The translations under genes were made by a program, and so were the position numbers. Shown here piece by piece: positions 53,571-62,046 of a stretch of 64,000 nt of DNA. The notes below the pieces were generated by a model. That model was not told the DNA's origin, searched no databases, and saw only the letters and a list, made by a program, of their open reading frames with translations. The stretch is from JAJDXW01 sp965214795 (lineage in GTDB: Bacteria; Pseudomonadota; Gammaproteobacteria; HK1), in NCBI GenBank assembly GCA_965214795.1, contig OZ243976.1, forward strand, positions 2,418,001 to 2,482,000, given 5' to 3'. Positions within the stretch are counted from its first letter, which is position 1. Every line of letters starts with the position of its first letter.

Positions 53571-54325
53571 CAGCCGGACACCGAGAAGCCGCCGTCGACC
53601 GTGATGACCGCCCCGCTCACGAAGTCCGACGCGCGGCTCGCGAGAAACACCGCGATGCCCTGGAACTCGTCGATGTCGCCCCAGCGGCCGGCCGGGGTGC
53701 GGGCGAGGACACGTTCGTGGAGCTCCGGCACCTGCTCGCGCGCGCGCCGGGTGAGGTCGGTGTCGACCCAGCCCGGAAGGAAGCAGTTGACCTGGATGCC
53801 GTCCACCGCCCACGCGGTGGCGAGCGACTTCGTGAGCTGGACCATGCCGCCCTTGCTCGAGGCGTAGGCGGGCGACCAGGGGGTCGCGAACAGCGACATC
53901 ATCGAGCCGTTGTTGAGGATCTTGCCGCCCCCCGCCGCCTGCATGTGGGGGTGGCAGGCCTGGCTGCAGAGGAACGCGCTCGTCAGGTTGGTGTCGAGCA
54001 CCGTGCGCCACTCGGACTCGTCCAGCTCTTCGGGGCGCTTGCGCACGTTGGTTCCCGCGTTGTTGACGAGGATGTCGATCCGGCCCGCCCGGTCCACTAC
54101 CTCGGCGACCATCGCGCGCACGTCGGCGGACCGGGTCACGTCCGCGTCCACCGCGAACGCGCGTTCGCCGAGGCTCGAGGCCGCCTCGCGCGACTTCTCA
54201 CGGTTTCGTCCGACCACCGCGACGGCGGCTCCCGCCCGAGAGAGTCCGCGCGCCATGCCAAGCCCGATGCCACCGTTGCCGCCGGTCACGATCGCGACCC
54301 GCCCGGAAAGATCGAATAGGTCCAT
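53570..54325 (-). CDS. Short-chain dehydrogenase/reductase
   Basis: A 251-residue classical SDR. NAD(P)-binding motif TGGNGGIGLGMA (about 15), NNAG (about 88), catalytic Ser in NNGSMMS (about 140), YASSK (Tyr-x3-Lys, about 155), and a C terminus ending VITVDGGFSVSG. It resembles gluconate 5-dehydrogenase or 3-oxoacyl-ACP reductase-like SDRs. ATG 54325 follows AGGAGGAGCAGG, a strong ribosome site. The Nudix gene is translated directly after it. Confidence 0.9.
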   Translation of the reverse strand: MDLFDLSGRVAIVTGGNGGIGLGMARGLSRAGAAVAVVGRNREKSREAASSLGERAFAVDADVTRSADVRAMVAEVVDRAGRIDILVNNAGTNVRKRPEELDESEWRTVLDTNLTSAFLCSQACHPHMQAAGGGKILNNGSMMSLFATPWSPAYASSKGGMVQLTKSLATAWAVDGIQVNCFLPGWVDTDLTRRAREQVPELHERVLARTPAGRWGDIDEFQGIAVFLASRASDFVSGAVITVDGGFSVSG

Positions 54326-54489
54326 CGGTTCCTGCTCCTCCTCATCCGCCCGGAAACCCGGTTCGACAGGGTAACCCACGCTTCCCCGGCGTCCGGGCGC
54401 ACCGAGCCGGGCGGCGGCCGGCGGCCGGCGGCTGGCGCGTGGGGGGCGGTGGCGGCGCGGTGCGGAGGCTTGCACCGGAGTCTCGGCTC

Positions 54490-54746
54490 CAGGGCTCGTT
54501 TTGCCGTGAAAACAGGCCCAGGAGAGCCGTATTCGCGACGCCGAACCTTTTCATGCGACGGGGTGGCCGGCCCGTCCATGCGTGTTTTGTCCGGCGACGG
54601 GTGAACCGGGCCGGTTCGGCAGGCCATCGGGGAGCGCGTTTCGTCTTCCGCGGGTCGGTTCGGGCCTCATGAAGCGGTCCTTGACCGCACCATAGGCCGA
54701 TCCGCACCCGCGGCCCGCCCCCGGCCACGACAGAAAAATGGTCCTG
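54490..54746 (-). repeat. R2 element, long copy with target-site duplication
   Basis: 257 bp beginning CAGGGCTCGTTTTGCCGTG and ending GACAGAAAAATGGTCCTG. Flanks are 10-bp near-identical direct repeats: GTCTCGGCTC (54480-54489) and GTCCCGGCTC (54747-54756). It is the reverse orientation of the copy at 61840-62012 and contains about 84 bp extra. Only short unconvincing ORFs lie inside, so it behaves like a non-autonomous mobile element. It lies in the gap between the SDR and the selenoprotein gene. Confidence 0.8.
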
Positions 54747-54834
54747 GTCCCGGCTCGGCGAAAGGGAGCCCGGTGGTGTCCGTCTGGTAGCATGGACGCT
54801 CCGATCCCGCCGCCGCCCACCCAGGGTTTCCCGC

Positions 54835-55851
54835 ATGGAACAGCCGGGCCCAGCGACACCGACCGGAGGCGCATCGCCTCCGGCCCCGAGGCCGGCCGCG
54901 GGCGCCGGACGGCCGGAGCGGGCCGCCGGGCCCACCGGGTCCGCCGAGCTCGCGGAGGGGATGGGCCCCCCCGTTCCCTACATGCAGCGCACCCGCGCGT
55001 ACTACCTCGCGCTCGGATATGACAACCCCTACCGCTGGGCGCACTACCGGGACGTGCCGTTCGCCCCGCTCCGGAAGCCGCTCGCGGAATCGACGGTCGC
55101 CCTCGTCACCACCGCCGCGCCGTACCGGCCGGAGCTCGGCGACCAGGGTCCGGGCGCGCCCTACAACGGGGCGGCGAAGTTCTTCGAGGTCTATTCCGCT
55201 CCCGCCGGCCCGCGAGAGGCGCCGGACCTGCGGATCTCCCACGTCAGCTACGACCGCACCCATACCTCGGCCGAGGACCCGCGGACCTGGCTTCCGCTCG
55301 CCGGCCTGCACGAAGCGGCGGCGGCCGGCCGGCCAGGCCGGGTCGCATCCCGCGTCCATGGCCTCCCGACCAACCGGAGCCAGCGCACCACCCTCGCCCA
55401 GGACTGCCCGGCGCTGCTCAGGCGCGTGCACGAGGACGAGGCGGACGCGGCCATCCTGGTCGCCAACTGACCGGTGTGCCACCAGTCCGTGAGCCTGGCC
55501 GCCCGGCACCTCGAAGAGCACGGCATCGCCACGGTGGTGATGGGGTGCGCGCGGGACATCGTCGAGCATTGCGGGGTGCCGCGCTTCGTGTTCAGCGACT
55601 TCCCGCTCGGCAACGCGGCCGGCCACCCCTTCGACGAGGACTCGCAGCGCACCACCCTCGGCCTCGCCCTCGACCTCCTCGAATCGGCGCGCGCGCCGCG
55701 CACCACCGTCCAGTCGCCGCTCGCGTGGAGCGAGGATCCGGGGTGGAAGGCCGACTTCTGCGACTTGAGCCGCATCCCGCCCGGCGCGCGCGCCGCGCGG
55801 CGCGACACCTTCGAAGCCGAGAAGGCGCGGGGCCGGGAGGGGTCGCGCTGA
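54835..55851 (+). CDS. Probable selenoprotein, glycine/sarcosine/betaine reductase component B-like
   Basis: One frame runs from ATG 54835 to TGA 55849-55851, broken only by TGA 55468-55470 (codon 212). The sequence around it reads ADAAILVAN-U-PVCHQSVSLAARHLEEHG. Relatives have Cys at this place in an N-C-P-V-C-H-Q motif, so the TGA is best read as selenocysteine in a U-x-x-C redox pair. Conservation continues after it (VVMGCARDIVEHCGVPRFVF, SDFPLGNAAGHPFDEDSQRT). Just downstream, CCAG and CTGG pair around the loop TCCGTGAGC, with GGTG/CACC outside, as expected for a bacterial SECIS. The N-terminal 42 residues are low-complexity; ATG 54961 is an alternative start. Total 338 residues including Sec. 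Confidence 0.82.
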
Positions 55852-55852
55852 G

Positions 55853-55886
55853 GGATGCCCCCAAGGATGCCCCCAAGGATGCCCCC
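55853..55886. repeat. 12-bp tandem repeat, 3 copies
   Basis: GGATGCCCCCAA is repeated at 55853, 55865 and 55877 (last incomplete), just after the selenoprotein stop. Confidence 0.85.
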
Positions 55887-55971
55887 GGGCGGGGCGCGCG
55901 GCCCCGGTGGCTCACCCGCGCCCGCGTTTGTCGCGCTTCCTCGCCGCCCGCCCGGTCATCGGTGACTCGAC

Positions 55972-56439
55972 ATGCCCCGCAAGACCCTCTACCTCGCCAA
56001 TCCCTACGGGTTCTCGGCCCAGCAGCGCGAGCGCCTGCTGCCGGAGCTGGTGGAGCGCCTCGAGGCCCTCGGGGCGGAGGTCTGGGAGCCCTTCGCGCGG
56101 AACAACCAGATCGACATGGGGGAGCCGGGCTGGGCGTGGCGGGTGGCCCAGGCGGACGCGCGCGACGTGCGCGAGGCGGACGGGATATTCGCGGTCGTCA
56201 ACGGAACCCCGCCGGACGAGGGGGTCATGGTCGAGCTCGGCATCGCGACCGCCCTCGGAAAGGGGATCTTCCTCTTCCGGGACGACTTCCGCCGCTGCAC
56301 CGATTCCGGAGACTATCCCCTCAACCTCATGCTGTTCGCCGGGCTCCCGGAGGACGGATGGCGCAACCACTACTACACCCGCCTGGACGAGCTGAACGAT
56401 CCGGGGAAAGCGCTCATGCGTTGGCTCGCGGCGAGATGA
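55972..56439 (+). CDS. Nucleoside 2-deoxyribosyltransferase-like protein
   Basis: A 155-residue protein of the nucleoside 2-deoxyribosyltransferase/DUF4406-like fold. It has TLYLANPYGFSAQQRERLLP, DARDVREADGIFAVVNGTPP, and DEGVMVELGIATALGKGIFL with the conserved catalytic Glu in the DxGxxxELG pattern. Such enzymes exchange bases on deoxynucleosides or hydrolyse nucleotides. ATG 55972, no strong ribosome site. It follows the selenoprotein gene on the same strand. Confidence 0.85.
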   Translation: MPRKTLYLANPYGFSAQQRERLLPELVERLEALGAEVWEPFARNNQIDMGEPGWAWRVAQADARDVREADGIFAVVNGTPPDEGVMVELGIATALGKGIFLFRDDFRRCTDSGDYPLNLMLFAGLPEDGWRNHYYTRLDELNDPGKALMRWLAAR

Positions 56440-56667
56440 GGGCGTTTCTGCGGCCGGGCCCGGCCACGGGGTCCACCGGGTCGGCGGCGGCCGGCGACGC
56501 GGAGCCGGGGTCCGGGGGCCGGCCCCCCGCGAGCCGCGCGTCCGTATCCGTGCGGGGCGCGGGCTTCCCCCCGTGACCTCTCGCCCGAGGCCGAAGAGGG
56601 GCAGGGCAACCCCCCGCCGAGGGGACGATCGCGATCGGCCGGCGGCCCCCGCCGCTTCGCGCACCCC

Positions 56668-57702
56668 GTGACCGCTCTCTCCGTCCTCGACCTCTCGCCC
56701 ATCACCGAGGGTGGCAGCCCTGCGCAGTCCCTGCGCAACTCCCTCGCTCTCGCCCGCTGCGCCGAGGCGCTCGGGTACCGCCGCTACTGGGTCGCCGAGC
56801 ATCACAATATCCCCGGCATCGCGAGTGCGGCGACCGCCGTCGTCATCGGCCACATCGCGGGCGGGACGTCCGCCATTCGGGTGGGGGCGGGCGGGATCAT
56901 GCTGCCGAACCACGCCCCCCTCGTCATCGCGGAGCAGTTCGGCACCCTCGACGCGCTCTACCCGGGTCGGATAGACCTCGGTCTCGGGCGCGCACCCGGC
57001 ACCGACCAGCGCACCGCATACGCCCTTCGCCGGAACCTGCACGGCGACCCCGACCACTTCCCGCGCGACGTCGTGGAGCTCCAGGGCTATTTCCGCGAGC
57101 CGCGGTCCGATGAACCGATACCGATCCAGGCCATTCCGGGCCGCGGCCAGGACGTTCCCATCTGGATCCTGGGGTCGAGCCTCTACGGGGCGCGGCTCGC
57201 GGCGATGCTGGGACTGCCCTACGCTTTCGCATCCCATTTCGCGCCGGGCGCCCTGCTGCCCGCGCTCGACGTCTACCGCCGCTCGTTCCGGCCGTCCGAG
57301 CAACTCTCGGCGCCTTATGCCATGGCCGGTTTCAACGTGTTCGCGGCCGATACCGACGAGGAAGCCCGCCGGCTCCGGACCTCGGCGAGGAAGGGGACGC
57401 TGTGGCTCCGCCAAGGCCGGCCGCGCCCCCTTCCGCCGCCGGACGACGAATTCGAGGAGGGGCTGTCCTCGCTCGAACGGAGGATGCTGGACGAGCAGGG
57501 CGCCTGCTCGGCGGTCGGCTCTCCGGCCACCGTGCTCCGCGAGATGGAGGGGTTCGTCGAGCGAACGGGGGTGGACGAGCTGATGGTCGCGGCCCAGATC
57601 TTCGATCACGAGGCCCGCGTGCGTTCGTTGGAGATCGCGATGGACGTCTGGCCGACCGGGTCGCGCCCATCCACCCCGTCCACCGACGTGAGGGCGCGGT
57701 AG
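56668..57702 (+). CDS. Luciferase-like flavin-dependent oxidoreductase (LLM class)
   Basis: A 344-residue bacterial luciferase-like monooxygenase family protein. It has ALGYRRYWVAEHHNIPGIAS (the WVAEHH motif), RVGAGGIMLPNHAPLVIAEQ, LYPGRIDLGLGRAPGTDQRT and PIWILGSSLYGARLAAMLGL. These are typical of the MsnO8/YhbW-like LLM group, which uses reduced FMN. GTG start at 56668. Substrate unknown. The 228 nt before it hold no feature. Confidence 0.9.
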   Translation: MTALSVLDLSPITEGGSPAQSLRNSLALARCAEALGYRRYWVAEHHNIPGIASAATAVVIGHIAGGTSAIRVGAGGIMLPNHAPLVIAEQFGTLDALYPGRIDLGLGRAPGTDQRTAYALRRNLHGDPDHFPRDVVELQGYFREPRSDEPIPIQAIPGRGQDVPIWILGSSLYGARLAAMLGLPYAFASHFAPGALLPALDVYRRSFRPSEQLSAPYAMAGFNVFAADTDEEARRLRTSARKGTLWLRQGRPRPLPPPDDEFEEGLSSLERRMLDEQGACSAVGSPATVLREMEGFVERTGVDELMVAAQIFDHEARVRSLEIAMDVWPTGSRPSTPSTDVRAR

Positions 57703-57853
57703 CGCCCGTGGGTCACGTCGGCGCCGGGTGAGGGCGGGCGGGTACCCGATCAGCGTGACCAACGGCCCATGGGGCGGCCCGAACGAGAACCACCAGCGCG
57801 TTCCCGGAACACGGGTCCGGCGCCGGCTCCCTCGGGCGAAGCGGTGGGGCCGG

Positions 57854-60811
57854 CTACCGCCCGCTCTCGTCGAAGTACCGCAGCCTGCGCTTGAATGCGG
57901 CGACGTCCGCGATCCGCTGCGCGCCAAGGAGCCGCGGGCCGGTATCGGGGGGCTTCCCGGCCGAGACGGCCGCCACCACTCCCCGGGCCGACTCCGGGCC
58001 GGTGACCACCGCGCGCCACGCCGCCACCAGGTCCTCCCGGGTGATTGCGCGCAACGCCGCGAGGAACCGCTCGCGCGAGTCGAACCCGTGCCGTTCCCGG
58101 CCGATCTCCGCCCAGTACCGGGCGGTGCGTTCGTCGAGATGCGTGTCCGCCTTGAGCAGCTTGCTCTCCACCGCCCGGCGATGACGCTCGAACTCCGCGC
58201 CCGACATGCCCTGGAGCACGGGATCGAACCGGTCGAGAAAGGCTTCCATCTCCTTCACGAGCGACGCGGGTGGGGTCGTGTCGGACTGGACGACCAGCGC
58301 GAGCCCCGGTGCGCGGCGCAGGGTGAGCGGGGTGGCGAAGACAACGTAGCCGAGCTTTCGCTCGGTCCGAAGCTCGTGGAAGAACCGGCGGCCGACGATC
58401 TGCGCAATGAGCGCGAGCTTCGCGCGTTCGTGCACCTTCCGTCCGTGCCCCTGACGATAGAGAACGACCGCGTGGTCCTCGTGTCGGCTCTCGATCCACC
58501 GTGCGAAGCGCGCACCCGGCTCGAGCCGCGCGACGCGGCCCCGCGCCACCGGAACCGCCTGCATGGACGCGAGCAGCTTGCTCTCCAGCACCTCGCCGAG
58601 CGCTCGCGCCGACCGGGCGGTCAGGTTCCCGTGGGCGAGGGCGACGATGCCGGCTCGGGCAAGGAAGCGCGCGACGTGGTCGCGGAGGTCCTCCGGCCCC
58701 ACCTCTTCGAGCACCGCGAGCAGCGCCTCGGTGGGCCATTCCGGCGCGAGCAGCAGCTCGCCCACGTCGCTCATCGCCCGCCGGTACGGAGGGCGCTCGT
58801 CGAGGTTTCGGAGCTGCCGGGCATACTCCTCCCGCTCCGCCTCGAACCGCGGCCGGGAGACCGGAGGGGCGCGCAGGGTGGACACGATCCGCTCGAGCAC
58901 CTCGCGTTGCTTGTCGCTCCAGCCCGAGAGCCCGACGGAAATCCCGCGGTGGTGCCGGTACAGGAGATAGGTATGCCCGGCGATCGCCGCAGGGTACGCG
59001 TACTCGGTGAGCGCGTCCTCGACGAGGCGGGTATACAGCGAGCTCAGTACCGCGTGGCGCGGGGAGTCGTTGGCGATCGGCGAGCGCACCGTGAAACGGA
59101 AGTTCGCGCGGGGCTGGCCGAACTCGACGTCGGGGCGGTGCCACAGCTCGAACCCCGGGCGCAGGACGATGCGAACCGGATGGTGGGGCGGGGCGGGTCC
59201 GGCATCGGAGCCGGTTTCAATCAACCCGAGCTCCCCCGGCACGAACGGGTTCGGCTCGGGGAGCGCGAGGCGGCCGGCGCCGGTCGGCGTCGGATTCCGC
59301 CAGCGCGCCAGCGTCCTCGGCGGTATCGCTCTCAGCCGGTAGGGCGCCTCGAAGAACGGCGATACGGAGTCGGTCTCCACGCCCTTCGCCATCACCGTCA
59401 CGAGCACCCGGTCGGGGGTGAAGGCGGCGAGAAACCGCTCCTCGAGGGCAGGGTCGGGGTCGTCGTACCGGTAGGGCGCGGCCAGAACCTCGCCGACCGG
59501 ATAGCGGTGCAGGGCGCCCGCGATCGCGATCGCATGGTCGAGGGCGGGCGCCTTCTCATCGAAGCGGAAATCGAGCTTCGCCATGCGCGCGAGTTCGTCG
59601 CGGGCGCGCGGGTTCGGCCCCTCGGCACGGATGAGGTCGAGGTAGGCGAACACGAGTGCAACGACCTCGTCCGCGTTCGCGATCCCCGCCGCGGTGGCCC
59701 GGACGGTGATGCCGAACGTCGCGAAGTCCGCGTGCGAGACGCCGGGCCCCGCGCTCAGGCCCTCCGCCCAGCCCCGTTCCTTGAGCGCCGAGAGCAGGCT
59801 GCCCCGGCCTTCATGCCCGACGAGATGCGAGATGAGGGCGATCGGCTTCGCCCGGTAGTGCGGTCGCAGGGGCGGGATCTCGAACGAGAGCGAGAGGGTG
59901 CGCGCCTCGCGGATCGGCTCGATGTCGAGGCGCGCCGGAAGGAGGCCGTCCCGAAAGAGCGGGGCGTCGATGCGAAGACGCTCCACCGGGCGCCGCTTCA
60001 CGGCCTCGAAACGGGTGCGGACGAGGCGTTCGAGGTCGTCGAGCGGCTCGCGGCCGACGACCGCCAGCTTCATCAGATGCGAGGAATAGGTGCTCTCGTA
60101 GAACTCGATCAGCTCGGCCCGGGGGTCGATGCCGGGGCGTTCGGCGAGCGTCTTCTCGGTCCCGGCGTGGAACCGCGCGAGGGGATGCCGCGGGTCGACG
60201 GTCCGCTTCCACGCCGAGAGGCTTCGCAACCGGTCGCTGCGGCTTCGCGCCATGTACTCGGAGTGCACGATCCGGCGCTCTCCCGTGAGGTGCTCGCGGT
60301 CGAATCGAGGGCTGATGAAGAACGCGGCGAACCGGTCGAGCGCGCCTTTCAGGTGCGCGGCGTCCACCTCGAAGAAGTACGTGGTGTGCGCGAACGAGGT
60401 GATCGCGTTGCTGATCCCCCCGTGTTCGGTGATGAACCGGTCGTACTCGCCCGGTTCCGGGTACTTCTCGGTCCCGAGCAGCAGCAGGTGCTCGAGGAAG
60501 TGCGCCATTCCGGGGCGATCCTCCGGATCGTTCGCGCTCCCGACGTTCACGTCGAGCGCGGCGGCCGCCTTGTCGGCGTTCCGGTCGGAGACGAGGGTCG
60601 CCACGAGTCCGTTCGCGAGCGTGACCGCGCGGTAGTCCCGCGTGTCGGCGGGGCTGCGTTCGATCCCGTCACCGTGCGCGGTCGCCGGCGCGGCGGCGGC
60701 GCCCGCGAGCAGCAGCACCACCACCGCCGCCCGAACCAGGGGGCCGAACACCACCTTGGCCCTGCCCGTGCCCCACATCTCTTCGCTGGACTTTGGATAT
60801 GAATAATTCAT
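57854..60811 (-). CDS. Secreted M16 family metalloprotease (insulinase/protease III type)
   Basis: A 985-residue protein. A signal peptide (LVRAAVVVLLLAGAAAAPAT) is followed by four M16 domains. The active-site domain has the inverted zinc motif HFLEH in GMAHFLEHLLLLGTEKYPEP (about 103) with the downstream Glu in ERRIVHSEYMARSRSD. A later domain has RKLGYVVFATPLTLRRAPGL, as in pitrilysin. Length matches PtrA (about 960). It is predicted to degrade peptides in the periplasm. It begins at ATG 60811, next to a 9-bp tandem repeat. Confidence 0.92.
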   Translation of the reverse strand: MNYSYPKSSEEMWGTGRAKVVFGPLVRAAVVVLLLAGAAAAPATAHGDGIERSPADTRDYRAVTLANGLVATLVSDRNADKAAAALDVNVGSANDPEDRPGMAHFLEHLLLLGTEKYPEPGEYDRFITEHGGISNAITSFAHTTYFFEVDAAHLKGALDRFAAFFISPRFDREHLTGERRIVHSEYMARSRSDRLRSLSAWKRTVDPRHPLARFHAGTEKTLAERPGIDPRAELIEFYESTYSSHLMKLAVVGREPLDDLERLVRTRFEAVKRRPVERLRIDAPLFRDGLLPARLDIEPIREARTLSLSFEIPPLRPHYRAKPIALISHLVGHEGRGSLLSALKERGWAEGLSAGPGVSHADFATFGITVRATAAGIANADEVVALVFAYLDLIRAEGPNPRARDELARMAKLDFRFDEKAPALDHAIAIAGALHRYPVGEVLAAPYRYDDPDPALEERFLAAFTPDRVLVTVMAKGVETDSVSPFFEAPYRLRAIPPRTLARWRNPTPTGAGRLALPEPNPFVPGELGLIETGSDAGPAPPHHPVRIVLRPGFELWHRPDVEFGQPRANFRFTVRSPIANDSPRHAVLSSLYTRLVEDALTEYAYPAAIAGHTYLLYRHHRGISVGLSGWSDKQREVLERIVSTLRAPPVSRPRFEAEREEYARQLRNLDERPPYRRAMSDVGELLLAPEWPTEALLAVLEEVGPEDLRDHVARFLARAGIVALAHGNLTARSARALGEVLESKLLASMQAVPVARGRVARLEPGARFARWIESRHEDHAVVLYRQGHGRKVHERAKLALIAQIVGRRFFHELRTERKLGYVVFATPLTLRRAPGLALVVQSDTTPPASLVKEMEAFLDRFDPVLQGMSGAEFERHRRAVESKLLKADTHLDERTARYWAEIGRERHGFDSRERFLAALRAITREDLVAAWRAVVTGPESARGVVAAVSAGKPPDTGPRLLGAQRIADVAAFKRRLRYFDESGR

Positions 60812-60833
60812 ATCAATTCAATTGCTTGCAATC

Positions 60834-60868
60834 TATCTGCCCTATCTGCCCTATCTGCCCTATCTGCC
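60834..60868. repeat. 9-bp tandem repeat, 4 copies
   Basis: TATCTGCCC is repeated four times upstream of the M16 protease start, in its likely promoter or leader region. Copy-number variation could alter expression; this is inference. Confidence 0.85.
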
Positions 60869-61199
60869 GATGACTGCCCAAGCCAGACTCGTCGGGCCTC
60901 GGCCGTATCGGGACCGTCCAGGGACTGGTTTGTCACTCGATGCGCCGTTCACGGAAAAAGCAAAGGGCCTGAAAACAATGACTTCCATGATACGCCGCGC
61001 ATGAAGCCCAGCGAGGAGAGGTGGGGCACGGGCAGCCTTGGCCCGCAGTCGAGATCAAGGAAGGCCGGCCGGGTCGATCGAAGGCGACCCGGCCGCCGCC
61101 GCCCGCCCGTGCTCTCGGGGCGGGGTCGGACCGGCGGCCCCCCTCGTCGGGCGTGTCGCCGTCTCCGGGCCTTGAGAGGCCGGTGGCGCGGGCGGGCGT

Positions 61200-61343
61200 C
61201 GCCCACCCGCGCCGGGTTCGACCCGCCCACCCGCGCCGGGTTCGACCCGCCCACCCGCGCCGGGTTCGACCCGCCCACCCGCGCCGGGTTCGACCCGCCC
61301 ACCCGCGCCGGGTTCGACCCGCCCACCCGGCCCGGGTTCGGCC
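61200..61343. repeat. 24-bp tandem repeat, 6 copies
   Basis: Six units starting CGCCCACCCGCGCCGGGTTC; the first five are identical and the sixth is diverged. No spacers, so not CRISPR. In one plus frame it would encode PTRAGFDP repeats, but no gene context supports translation. Confidence 0.92.
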
Positions 61344-61370
61344 CGGTCTCCCGGTCCGCTCCGGATGCCA

Positions 61371-61399
61371 GGGTCGTTTCACGCCGCGGCTCCGGTCCC
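61371..61399. repeat. R3 short repeat, copy 2
   Basis: The 29-bp partner of 32128-32156 (one mismatch), here 240 bp before R1 copy E. The similarity continues weakly into a GGTCGGA that follows in both copies. Confidence 0.6.
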
Positions 61400-61639
61400 G
61401 GGCGGGTCGGACGACCGTAGCGCAATTCCGACGCGAGCGCTTCGGCACGAGGCCGGACCGCGCCTCGGGACAACCCCACCCGAAGCGTGAAATTCCCCTG
61501 TCTCCCGGGGGCCGCCCCCACGGACGAACGTCGTGGGAATTGCTCCGGCCTCCGGACCCCGGCCCATGTGAATCTTCCTGTAACCACACCGGAAACGTCG
61601 CGCTGATGAAACCATGCGCATTCCCGGGACAGCACCTTG

Positions 61640-62046
61640 GCCCGAAAAATCACCGACCTCCCGCTGCGGCCGCCCATCCGCTCGCGGTCGCGGGCCGTAC
61701 TCCCGCAAGCCGCTTCGACCGCGCGCACGCGCCAGTGTCGAGCTGGTGTCGGCTACGCCTCGGCAGCGCGCACGCGCTCTTTCGGTCCGTGCGGCCCGTT
61801 CCTCCATGAGACCGTGGGGCATCCTGGCCCCTCGCGACGCAGGACCATTTCTTTGTCGTGACCGGGTGCCGGCCGCGGATGCGGATCGGCCGGCCGTGCG
61901 CTCGAGGGCCGCTTCCCGAGGCCCGAACCGACCCGCGGACGACGAAATGCGCTCCCCGACGGCCTGCCGAACCGGCCCGGCTCACCTGTCGCCGAACAAA
62001 AAACGAGCCCTGCCTCGCGACGGAAGCCGGTGATTTTTTTCGGGTT
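61640..62046 (+). repeat. R1 element copy E (long form), interrupted by R2
   Basis: Left end GCCCGAAAAATCACCGACC at 61640. The element runs to 61839, is broken by R2 (61840-62012 plus a 10-bp duplication), and ends at 62023-62046 with GCCGGTGATTTTTTTCGGGT. Without the insertion it would be about 224 bp. Its right end touches the glnA stop codon (TAA on the minus strand), so it probably follows the glnA transcript. Confidence 0.85.
61840..62012 (+). mobile_element. R2 element, short copy inserted in R1 copy E
   Basis: 173 bp from CAGGACCATTTCTTTGTCG to AAAAAACGAGCCCTG, flanked by perfect 10-bp direct repeats CCTCGCGACG (61830-61839 and 62013-62022). The duplicated sequence belongs to R1, showing R2 inserted into it. 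Ends are imperfect inverted repeats. Compared with the copy at 54490 it lacks about 84 bp between two AAAAC-containing short repeats. No transposase is encoded, so it needs one in trans. Confidence 0.85.

Larger units (their letters stand above)
60869..61639. other. Intergenic region with repeats, no gene
   Basis: About 770 nt between the M16 gene start and R1 copy E. It holds the 24-bp tandem array at 61200-61343 and R3 copy 2. Several frames are open because of GC content, but none has a recognisable family. Confidence 0.5.

Noticed and set aside
55468..55470. TGA as a true stop splitting two adjacent genes
   Set aside because: The family sequence continues in the same frame right after it, with a Cys-to-Sec exchange position and a downstream hairpin; a pseudogene remains possible but is less likely.
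57728..60802. Plus-strand open frame of about 1020 codons opposite the M16 protease gene
   Set aside because: Antisense shadow; composition is typical of complement reading in GC-rich DNA and the minus strand encodes a complete M16 protease.
61200..61343. CRISPR array
   Set aside because: Units are contiguous without spacers and no cas genes are present.
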